A stretch of DNA of 64,000 nt from Rhizobium pisi (GTDB lineage: Bacteria > Pseudomonadota > Alphaproteobacteria > Rhizobiales > Rhizobiaceae), in assembly GCF_003938655.1 (NCBI RefSeq), contig NZ_RJJT01000015.1:1-64000 (forward strand). Reading direction: 5' to 3'. Both the position numbers and the translations under genes were made by a program. Below the pieces are notes generated by a model. That model saw only the letters and a list, made by a program, of their open reading frames with translations. It did not search any database and was not told the origin of the DNA. Each line of letters opens with the position of its first letter. Position 1 is the first letter of the stretch. Positions 43,525-50,661 of this stretch are shown piece by piece.

Positions 43525-44015
43525 AGGTCGTCCATGGGGTATTCGGCGACGGCCGCACTCTGGCGTTCGCGCCATTCGTCGAGCCGGTCGGCGATCTCCT
43601 CGTCGGAGAGGGCAAGCACGGCGGCGGCGAGAAGGGCGGCGTTGACCGCGCCCGCCTTGCCGATGGCGAGCGTTCCCACAGGAATGCCGGCCGGCATCTG
43701 CACGATGGAAAGCAGGCTGTCCTGGCCGGACAGGGCTTTCGACTGGACCGGCACGCCGAACACGGGCAGCGGTGTCAGCGCGGCGGTCATTCCAGGCAGG
43801 TGCGCAGCGCCGCCGGCGCCGGCGATGATGACCTTGAAGCCCTCCGCGCGTGCGCCCTTGGCGAAATTGACCAGCCTGTCGACTGTGCGGTGCGCCGAAA
43901 TGATGCGCGCGTCATAGGGAATTTCCAGCGCCTCCAGCGTGTCGGCGGCGTTTTTCATGGTCTCCCAGTCGGACTGGCTGCCCATGATGATGGCGACGGG
44001 TGGTCTGTCTGTCAT
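43521..44015 (-). CDS. purE: N5-carboxyaminoimidazole ribonucleotide mutase
   Basis: The 164-aa enzyme moves the carboxyl group of N5-CAIR to make CAIR, the step after PurK. Typical blocks are IMGSQSDWETMK (about 10-21), IISAHRTVDRL (active-site His), AGAGGAAHLPGM and GVPVQS. It is the first gene of the purEK operon, with an RBS (GGGA) upstream. Confidence 0.97.
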   Translation of the reverse strand: MTDRPPVAIIMGSQSDWETMKNAADTLEALEIPYDARIISAHRTVDRLVNFAKGARAEGFKVIIAGAGGAAHLPGMTAALTPLPVFGVPVQSKALSGQDSLLSIVQMPAGIPVGTLAIGKAGAVNAALLAAAVLALSDEEIADRLDEWRERQSAAVAEYPMDDL

Positions 44016-44032
44016 CGTTGCTGCGGTCCCTC

Positions 44033-44236
44033 TCAGGCGATGATATCAGGGATGATCTGATCTTCCAGCTTGGAGAGCTTGTCCTTGATGACGAGCTTCT
44101 TCTTCTTCATGCGCTGGATCCGCAGAGCGTCGCATCCCATCTGGATCATGGCATTGATCGCGGCGTCGAAATCCTCGTGCTCCTGGCGCAGACGCGCCAC
44201 CATGAGCCTGACATCCGCCTGTTCCTGATCGGCCAT
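44033..44236 (-). CDS. small DUF465 (YdcH-like) coiled-coil protein
   Basis: This 67-aa helical protein has a heptad pattern ending in MKKKKLVIKDKLSKLEDQI, typical of DUF465/YdcH. The start was chosen at the ATG with GGGGA 6 bases upstream; an ATG two codons earlier is possible. The function of the family is unknown; the proteins form small coiled-coil dimers or tetramers. It lies 18 bases before purE on the same strand and so may be cotranscribed. A paralogue lies divergently at 44465. Confidence 0.85.
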   Translation of the reverse strand: MADQEQADVRLMVARLRQEHEDFDAAINAMIQMGCDALRIQRMKKKKLVIKDKLSKLEDQIIPDIIA

Positions 44237-44464
44237 ATGCATTCCCCGTTATCGTCCTCGGATCTTGTCCGATCTGCCGATGATTTCCGCAAGCTCCTAT
44301 CACCAAATACAGGTAACGGCTAGTTAGTCTTGATCATGAATTTGCCATCTAGTCTTCATCTTTTGGCCTTCGACAAGCCTTCAAAAATGTGTCACAGTCC
44401 GCCGGTTGACACCTTGTTCCCCGACGACGATGGCCGGGGAAGGGTAAGAGGAAGGAAGGGTCAA

Positions 44465-44638
44465 ATGACAGTTCAAGCTCATCTTGAATCACTCCAGAAA
44501 AAGCATGTAGCACTCGAGGAGGAGTTGCACGCGCTCAGAACAGCTCCCTCAATCTCCGATACTGAAATTGCCGAATGCAAGCGCCGCAAGTTGCGCATCA
44601 AGGACGAGATCCAGCGTCTCAAGTCATCCGTCCACTGA
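44465..44638 (+). CDS. second small DUF465 (YdcH-like) protein
   Basis: This 57-aa helical protein has the DUF465 core ESLQKKHVALEEELHAL, then CKRRKLRIKDEIQRLKS. It starts with ATG behind AGGAAGG. It is divergent from the paralogous DUF465 gene at 44033-44236, with about 230 bases between; the shared KRRKLRIKD/KKKKLVIKD block shows the relation. Its function is unknown. Confidence 0.85.
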   Translation: MTVQAHLESLQKKHVALEEELHALRTAPSISDTEIAECKRRKLRIKDEIQRLKSSVH

Positions 44639-44842
44639 TCTTCCCAAGGGTCGCCGGCCGATCATCTTGCGTTAGAAGAGGTAAATCCATCCATTCCGCC
44701 GAGAATTAGCAAGAACCGGTGATCTACACCAGATATGCGCCAGTCCGATGCATGCGGCATCGCGGCTGGCGTTTTTGCAGCATCACTCTTCAAAAATATT
44801 CATATGATCCGCATCGCTTCCCACGGTCTTGGGGAACATGCA

Positions 44843-45103
44843 TCAGGCCCAGAATTGATCCAGCCATAGATTGAGCTTGTCGAAGCCGCGGTTGTTGACC
44901 GTGTAGATGCGCCTCGTGCCTTCCGAGGTCACCGAGACGAGGTTGCTGTCGAGCAGCGCCTTCAGGTGTTGCGACACAGCCGGACGGCTAATCGGCAGGC
45001 CTTCGGCGAGTTCGTTGACCGTCCTTGGAGCGCGACGCAATTCCTCCAGCAGAAACCGCCGGTTCGGGTCGGAAATCGCAGAGAAGGGGTCCGTGGTCGA
45101 CAT
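44843..45103 (-). CDS. ArsR-family winged-helix regulator
   Basis: The 86-aa protein is a minimal ArsR-type HTH: DPNRRFLLEELRRAPRTVNE, LPISRPAVSQHLKALLDSNL, then the wing EGTRRIYTVN. There is no cysteine, so it cannot be a thiol-based metal sensor of the ArsR/SmtB alpha-3 type. It lies downstream of the TauE gene on the same strand, about 108 bases apart. Its target is unknown; self-control is usual in the family. Confidence 0.9.
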   Translation of the reverse strand: MSTTDPFSAISDPNRRFLLEELRRAPRTVNELAEGLPISRPAVSQHLKALLDSNLVSVTSEGTRRIYTVNNRGFDKLNLWLDQFWA

Positions 45104-45149
45104 GGCGGGAACGCTACGTCAAACCGGCCGTTCCAGCAAGGAAATTGTG

Positions 45150-45206
45150 CATTGCAGCGTATTGCTGCAATCTCCTTTGCGCTCCTGAAACGACGTGGCG
45201 CTGCAG
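45150..45206. repeat. degenerate half of a RIME1-like repeat
   Basis: The segment CTCCTTTGCGCTCCTGAAAC and the following GACGTGGCGCTGCA match the second palindrome of the repeat at 19707-19813 with a few mismatches and one deletion. It lies between the TauE and ArsR genes. The match is weak. Confidence 0.35.
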
Positions 45207-45211
45207 GGCTT

Positions 45212-45976
45212 CTACCAGCCAAGGCCTTCGCGCACGATCAGGAAAGCGGCGATCAGGGCCATCGCATACATGAAGGGATAGAATATTTCCGGCTTCATGC
45301 GGCGCACGCACCAGGCGCCGGCGATGGTCGCGAGCGGGGCGAAGGGCAGGAGCGTCGCCGACGTCGCAAGATTCTGCGTGTCGAGCTGGCCGAGCGCAAA
45401 ATAAGGGATAAGCTTGATGGCGTTGAGGATCGCGAAGAAGCGCGCGCTGGTGCCGGTATATTCACGCGGCTGCAGTTTAAGCGGCAGGGCATAGATCTGG
45501 AACGGGGCGCCGCCGGCATGGGCGACGAAGCTGCCGTAGCCTGAAAATGTCCCCCAGAGGCTGGCGGCCACTGGCCGCTGGCCGCGCGGCGGGATTACCT
45601 TTCCGGCGCCGGGGCCGAAATTATTCCAGAAATAGCGCAGGCAGAAGAGAATGGTCACCGCGCCGATGACGATGCGCAGCATATTGCCCGGAACGAGCGC
45701 CGAGGTCGCCCAACCGAGCCCGATGCCGAAGATCGCGCCCGGCAGCATGATCTTCAGCGTCGCCCAGTCGCCGTGCTTGCGCCAGATGACGAGCGAGATC
45801 ATGTCCATGAAAACCAGGATCGGCAACAGGATTGCCGCCGCCTCGACCGGCGAGACGACAAGGGCGAGGAAGGGCAGGCCGATCAGCGACAAAGCGTCGC
45901 CCATGCCGCCTTTCGCAAGGCCCACCAGCAGAACGGCAGGCACGGCAGCGTAATAGAATGATAAGTCCTGCGGCAT
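45212..45976 (-). CDS. TauE/SafE-family sulfite/anion exporter-like membrane protein
   Basis: The 254-aa protein has about eight transmembrane helices and the TauE/SafE pattern of two repeats, each with a GLAKGGMGDALSLIGLPFL-like loop (about residues 18-36) and GGAPFQIYALPLKL. It may export sulfite, sulfonates or another small anion. The start was chosen at the ATG before the first helix; an in-frame start at 46048 would add an unconvincing tail. It may be cotranscribed with the ArsR gene. Confidence 0.9.
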   Translation of the reverse strand: MPQDLSFYYAAVPAVLLVGLAKGGMGDALSLIGLPFLALVVSPVEAAAILLPILVFMDMISLVIWRKHGDWATLKIMLPGAIFGIGLGWATSALVPGNMLRIVIGAVTILFCLRYFWNNFGPGAGKVIPPRGQRPVAASLWGTFSGYGSFVAHAGGAPFQIYALPLKLQPREYTGTSARFFAILNAIKLIPYFALGQLDTQNLATSATLLPFAPLATIAGAWCVRRMKPEIFYPFMYAMALIAAFLIVREGLGW

Positions 45977-46083
45977 GCTTTCGACGTCCTCCTCTTGCAA
46001 GCCTCCTCTAACGGAACTACTCACACAAAACGAGTGCGGATCCGCCATTTCGCGGGGGAATTCGCAGGAAACGGAAAGACCCC

Positions 46084-46737
46084 ATGACCGAACCGGAAAA
46101 CCGCTGCCGCCTTGTGCTCATCGTACCCGATATCGCCGATGCCGATGAGCGCGCAAAGATCGTCGCAGACGCACTGAAGGGCGGCGACGTCGCCTCGGTG
46201 ATCGTGCCGCAATACGGGCTCGACGACGGCGCCTTCCAGAAACATGCCGAAAAGCTCGTGCCGCTGATCCAGGATGCCGGAGCGGCGGCGCTGATTGCCG
46301 GCGACAGCCGCGTGGCGGGGCGGGCGAAGGCCGATGGCCTGCATCTCTCCGGCAATGCCGAGGCGCTTTCGGAAGCGATCGAGAAACACGCGCCGAAGCT
46401 GATCGTCGGCGGCGGCAACGCCGCTGATCGGCATCATGCGCTGGAGATCGGCGAAGCCCGGCCCGACTATATTTTCTTCGGCAAGCTCGACGGCGATATC
46501 AAGCCGGAGGCTCATCCAAAGAACCTTGCGCTCGGCGAATGGTGGGCCTCGATGATCGAGATCCCTTGCATCGTCATGGGCGGCACCGATCCGTCGTCGG
46601 CGCTTGCCGTCGCGGAGACCGGGGCGGAGTTCGTGGCGCTGCGGCTGGCAGTCTTCGGCGAGCCCGGCCGGGCGCCCGCCGTCGTTGCCGAAATCAACGC
46701 GATGCTTGACGAAAAAGCGCCACGGTTTGAGGATTGA
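46084..46737 (+). CDS. thiE: thiamine-phosphate synthase/TenI-like protein
   Basis: The 217-aa protein is a TIM-barrel of the thiamine monophosphate synthase/TenI superfamily. Typical features are DSRVAGRAKADGLHLSGN, a diverged HxSxxN region, DYIFFGKLDGD, and the phosphate-binding IVMGGTD (Gly-Gly). True ThiE joins HET-P and HMP-PP to thiamine phosphate. The sequence is more diverged than standard ThiE and no other thi gene is adjacent, so TenI-like activity is also possible. It starts with ATG behind GGAAAG. Confidence 0.78.
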   Translation: MTEPENRCRLVLIVPDIADADERAKIVADALKGGDVASVIVPQYGLDDGAFQKHAEKLVPLIQDAGAAALIAGDSRVAGRAKADGLHLSGNAEALSEAIEKHAPKLIVGGGNAADRHHALEIGEARPDYIFFGKLDGDIKPEAHPKNLALGEWWASMIEIPCIVMGGTDPSSALAVAETGAEFVALRLAVFGEPGRAPAVVAEINAMLDEKAPRFED

Positions 46738-46747
46738 AATCGCGCTC

Positions 46748-47830
46748 ATGCCGATCCCGCCCGCCCGTCTTTTGAAATATTTCCTCGCCAGCATGGCGGT
46801 CCTGACTGTGGCCGGTCCGGAGACCGTCCTGGCACAGGCGCCCGACAGCGTCATCAGCCAGCCGGGTACGGCGCCGGCTTCCACCTTCCGGACCGACCGA
46901 CCGACCGGTCCGGGTGTTAAACCCTCCGACGGTGTCGGCGTGTTCGACCGCATGGGAGCGAAGCTACCGGATCTGCCGCCGGAGAAGGATTACAAGGGGC
47001 CGATCGACGAAGCTTATGGCGCCTACCAGCGCGGCTATTATCTGACCGCCATGGACAAGGCGCTGCCGCGCGCCCAGCTCGGCGATCCGGCGGCGCAGAC
47101 GCTGATCGGCGAAATCCTCTCGCAGGGCCTGGGGGTCAAGAAGGACGTGAAGAACGCCGCCTTCTGGTACGGCAAGGCAGCCGATGGTGGCGATGCGGCG
47201 GCAATGTTCAAATATGCGCTGATGCTGATGGAGGGCGAGGGCGTCCAGCGTGACAAGGTCAAGGCCGACGACTACATGCGCAAGGCGGCCGAAGCCGGCA
47301 ATTCGTCGGCAGAATTCAATTGGGCGCAGATTCTTGTCGCCGACAATCCCGGTGAGAAGGGGCTGAAGCTTGCGCTGCCCTTCTACGAGAAATCGGCCGA
47401 GCAGGGCGTTGCCGACTCGCAGTATGCGGTGGCGCAGATCTATGCGTCGCTGAAGGACCTGCCGGAGGAAAAGAAGCAGCTTGCCCGCGAGTGGATGGTG
47501 CGCGCCGCGCGCGCCGGCTTCGATACCGCCCAGCTCGATCTCGGCATCTGGCTCGTCAACGGCGTCGGCGGGCCGAAGGATTACGTCAAGGGTTTCGAGT
47601 GGCTGAAACTTGCCGCCAACGGCGGCAATGTCGTCGCGCAGAACAAGCTCGCCCATCTCTACATCAATGCCATCGGAACGCCGCCGAACCCGATCGAGGC
47701 GGCGAAATGGTACGTGCTGTCGCGCCGTGCCGGACTTGCCGATCCGTCGCTCGAGGATTTCTATCTCGGCATCGAAGACAATCAGCAGAAGGCTGCGATC
47801 GACGCGGCCAACAAGTTCCGGCGGCGGTAG
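46748..47830 (+). CDS. SEL1-repeat exported protein
   Basis: The 360-aa protein has a likely signal peptide (about 1-30, ending LAQA), a low-complexity segment, and at least six SEL1 (TPR-like) repeats between about 95 and 340. Examples are AFWYGKAADGGDAAAMFKYA and AAKWYVLSRRAGLADPSLED. The repeats usually serve protein-protein contacts in the periplasm. It starts 10 bases after the thiE stop and is probably in the same operon, though no clear RBS is visible. Confidence 0.85.
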   Translation: MPIPPARLLKYFLASMAVLTVAGPETVLAQAPDSVISQPGTAPASTFRTDRPTGPGVKPSDGVGVFDRMGAKLPDLPPEKDYKGPIDEAYGAYQRGYYLTAMDKALPRAQLGDPAAQTLIGEILSQGLGVKKDVKNAAFWYGKAADGGDAAAMFKYALMLMEGEGVQRDKVKADDYMRKAAEAGNSSAEFNWAQILVADNPGEKGLKLALPFYEKSAEQGVADSQYAVAQIYASLKDLPEEKKQLAREWMVRAARAGFDTAQLDLGIWLVNGVGGPKDYVKGFEWLKLAANGGNVVAQNKLAHLYINAIGTPPNPIEAAKWYVLSRRAGLADPSLEDFYLGIEDNQQKAAIDAANKFRRR

Positions 47831-47882
47831 GCCGCGGCTCGTCTGCGTGCCTGAGGGTGCCGGACGCTCGCGCCGACGCGGA

Positions 47883-49625
47883 TCAGAAAAGTGCGTCGGC
47901 GAAAAGGTCCTCGTCGTTTTCAGCTTTCGGCGTCTCGGCGGGAGCAGCGGCGCTTTCCTCGCTCGCGGGGATGATCTCGCGATGGGTATTGCGCTCCTGG
48001 ACCATCGTGTAGAGTTTGAAGATCTTGCGGTCGAGCGGTGCGATCGTCTCCGTGAGATCGGAGATATCGGCAATCTCGGCACCGGCAACGCCGTCGAGCA
48101 CATCGGCGCAGCGGGCGAGCACGTCGCCGAGATCATGCTGGAAATCGAGCTTGCCGATCAACAGGTTGATCTTGGTGGCGACCTCGCGGCCATTTTCGGC
48201 AAGCACCTTGAGTTCGTTTTCCATCACGTTGGCGGCTAAGCGAATGTTGCCGACGGCCGATGTCAGGCTCTCTCCCAGGCCGCCAGCTCCGGCATCGGTT
48301 GCCGGGGCGACACGGCCGGCTGCGGCTTCGAGCGTAGGCAGGCCGTTGACGATCGCGTCGGCGGAATCGTCGAGCTTGCCGGCGAATATGCGCAACTCGG
48401 CGGTGACGACGTTGATCGACTTGCCTTCCTCGCCCAAACGGCTGCAGCGCAGGTTGGTATTCAAGGCCATGTAATGGATGTCGGTCTTGACGGCGCGGAT
48501 GTTGCCGATCGCCTCGAAGAGCTTGGCGGCCGTGCCGATCGTCGACTGGCTCACCTGGTCGGCCTGTCGGCTTGCCGTATCGACTTGCTTGACGATTTCG
48601 TGGGCGGCCGAAACGCTGGATTCCAGCGCGCGCATGAAGTTGCCGCCGGCCTCGCCGTTCTCGCCGCTCATCTGATCGCGCAGCTTGAGGATCTCTCTCG
48701 TGTCGTGGTCGAAACTTGCGATCGTCTTGACGACGCTCTCCGAATCCCGCTGGAAATCGGCGCACATCTCGCTCATCTGCGCCGCGGTCAGATGATGAAT
48801 GACGTTCTGGAGGCGCTGGCGCGCGCCCGCGTCGAGCCGGGCGCCATCCTCGCCCGCAAGGAAATCTTCGAGCAACGAAAAGGTGGCCTGCACATGCTCG
48901 ATGCGCTGGCGGGTGATATCGCCGATCTGCAGGGCGGACAATGTCGAGGCGACCTTGCCCTGGACGCCGCGGGCAATCGCACCGACCTCGCGGGCGATGA
49001 CGCCCAGATCCTTGCGGTGCCCGGCGATCTTTGCGGCATCATCGCGGAGCGCTGCCGCAACGGCCGGAACGGTATCGGCATATCCCCTGGAGACGCTGGC
49101 GCCGAGGGAAGCCGCAAGTTTGACCTCCTTTTCGAGGCTGTCGAGATGGGCGGCGAAACGGTTGACTTCATCCGTGCCGGAATAGATGCGCTCCAGGATT
49201 TCCTGGGCGAAGCCGGCGAATTCGGCTAGCCCGGCGCCGGTGATCTTCACGGTCACGGCGAAGGTTCTGAGGTAGCGCATCGTCTCCTGCATGTCAGCGA
49301 CATGCTTGCGCAGTTCCCTGCCGGTATGCGCTAGCGAGACCAGCGCCTGCTGACGGTTTTCCTCGGTGACCGGCAGCGCCGTCAGGCTCTCGACCGTGGA
49401 GTGGAGATCGGCGCTGGTGTCACTCGACTCCTTGTTGTCGAGCGCCTTGGTCACGCTTTCGAGCGAGTTTAGCAGACGGTTGAGGACATCCATCACCGAG
49501 AGCAGCACCGTGCCGCCTTCGAGGAAACGTTCCTCGACCTGGCTGCGGGCAGATTCCAGGGTCTGGCTGATGTCCCGCCCTGACGTGTAGGCTGCAGCGT
49601 GTGGTGATACCTGTGCGTGTGCCAA
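47883..49625 (-). CDS. soluble receptor-like chemosensory protein without membrane segment
   Basis: This 580-aa protein is almost all alpha-helical, with no signal peptide or transmembrane segment. Around residues 385-415 it reads YMALNTNLRCSRLGEEGK and then NVVTAELRIFA. This aligns with the receptor hairpin tip of the neighbouring MCPs (LALNAAVEAARAGEHGK, then AVVASEVRKLAER), but several usually fixed residues differ, including the tip Glu and the Gly-Phe. A conserved-looking block FQHDLGDVLARCADVL and KLYTMVQERNTHR follows, then an acidic tail. The TTG start has AAGG upstream. It is divergent from the che operon and should work with it, perhaps as a cytoplasmic receptor or regulator of CheA. 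Confidence 0.8.
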   Translation of the reverse strand: MAHAQVSPHAAAYTSGRDISQTLESARSQVEERFLEGGTVLLSVMDVLNRLLNSLESVTKALDNKESSDTSADLHSTVESLTALPVTEENRQQALVSLAHTGRELRKHVADMQETMRYLRTFAVTVKITGAGLAEFAGFAQEILERIYSGTDEVNRFAAHLDSLEKEVKLAASLGASVSRGYADTVPAVAAALRDDAAKIAGHRKDLGVIAREVGAIARGVQGKVASTLSALQIGDITRQRIEHVQATFSLLEDFLAGEDGARLDAGARQRLQNVIHHLTAAQMSEMCADFQRDSESVVKTIASFDHDTREILKLRDQMSGENGEAGGNFMRALESSVSAAHEIVKQVDTASRQADQVSQSTIGTAAKLFEAIGNIRAVKTDIHYMALNTNLRCSRLGEEGKSINVVTAELRIFAGKLDDSADAIVNGLPTLEAAAGRVAPATDAGAGGLGESLTSAVGNIRLAANVMENELKVLAENGREVATKINLLIGKLDFQHDLGDVLARCADVLDGVAGAEIADISDLTETIAPLDRKIFKLYTMVQERNTHREIIPASEESAAAPAETPKAENDEDLFADALF

Positions 49626-49966
49626 TTTTATACCTTTTCTTAAAACGCAGGCAATTTGACTCTATTTTTACGGGCAGGATGGAAACGACCGGTAAACGCG
49701 CCAGACTCGTCTACGTTGTGATTAATGAAAGATGTGGAGGCGATGCCGGCAGAAGCTGCATAGCCGGTGATTATTATACAACATATTGTTTTCTCTCGAT
49801 TTATCTCCGAATTCTGAGAGAAAAATACAACTTTTCCTGGATGAGAATTGGGAGTCGCGGGATTGGCTGTGCAGCAGCTTTCTACAACCGCTGTTTACCC
49901 GCCATTAACGCTGTCGTGAGAGTCCTTTAAGGGTCATCAAGTATTTCTCTGGCCCAGGAGGCTGCA
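49626..49966. promoter_or_regulatory. divergent regulatory interval of the chemosensory locus
   Basis: This 341-base, A/T-rich interval separates the soluble receptor-like gene from the che operon. It should hold both promoters. I see no convincing sigma-54 or palindromic operator and no tRNA or open frame longer than 12 codons. A/T-rich runs at 49769-49835 are candidate promoter regions. Confidence 0.5.
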
Positions 49967-50296
49967 TTGGATACTCCGAAACAATATTGCGAATCTATAA
50001 ATTTGCCTGATGCGCTGAGTATTCGCGATGCATCCGAATTGTATTCCAAGCTTACTGATGAATTTCAGAGCCGTGATACAATCATCATCAGCATTCCCGA
50101 AGGCGCAGAAGCGGATCTGAGTTTCGTTCAACTCATCGAATCCTCGCGCCGTCAAGCAAAAGCCAAGGGAAAGACGTTCAAGCTTTCTTCGCCAGCCAAC
50201 GGCTCGGTCCTGAAGGTACTTGAACGCGCAGGTTTCATTGAATTATTTGATCAAGAAGACGCCAAGTTCTGGTTGCATAAAGAGGTGACGTTATGA
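49967..50296 (+). CDS. STAS-domain protein at the head of the che operon
   Basis: The 109-aa protein has the STAS (anti-anti-sigma) fold: DALSIRDASELYSKLTDEF, the strand TIIISIPEGAEADLSFVQLI, then SSRRQAKAKGKTFKL and LKVLERAGFIELF. Ser52 in DLSF corresponds to the phosphorylatable Ser of the SpoIIAA motif. The TTG start has AGGAGG at proper spacing. It is coupled to cheY by an ATGA overlap. No anti-sigma kinase gene is present in the window. It may link CheA signalling to another output. Confidence 0.85.
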   Translation: MDTPKQYCESINLPDALSIRDASELYSKLTDEFQSRDTIIISIPEGAEADLSFVQLIESSRRQAKAKGKTFKLSSPANGSVLKVLERAGFIELFDQEDAKFWLHKEVTL

Positions 50297-50661
50297 CTGC
50301 AAATATCCTGACCGTTGACGATTCCGCCAGCATTCGCCTGACCACCAAGGTCACGCTGACCAATGCCGGCTACAGCGTGACCGAGGCGGTCAACGGGGCA
50401 GAGGGCCTCGTGGCAGCCAAGGGCAGCAGCTTCGATCTGATCGTGACCGATCTCAACATGCCTGTCATGGACGGGCTGACGATGATCGAGGAACTGCGCA
50501 AGCTGCCGGCGCAGGCAGGCGTCCCGATCATCTTCCTGACGACGGAATCGGATGCCGATCTCAAGGCCCGCGCCAAGGCCGCCGGCGCGACGGGATGGCT
50601 GACCAAGCCGTTCGACCCTGAGAATCTCGTGAAGATCGTGAAGAAGGTCTTAGGAAGATGA
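50293..50661 (+). CDS. cheY: CheY-type single-domain response regulator
   Basis: The 122-aa receiver domain shows Asp9/Asp10 (TVDDSAS), the phospho-acceptor Asp53 (VTDLNMP), the Thr in FLTTES, and the Lys in WLTKPF. It should receive phosphate from the CheA encoded next. The ATG overlaps the STAS stop, and its stop overlaps cheA (ATGA), so all are translated together. Confidence 0.95.
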   Translation: MTANILTVDDSASIRLTTKVTLTNAGYSVTEAVNGAEGLVAAKGSSFDLIVTDLNMPVMDGLTMIEELRKLPAQAGVPIIFLTTESDADLKARAKAAGATGWLTKPFDPENLVKIVKKVLGR

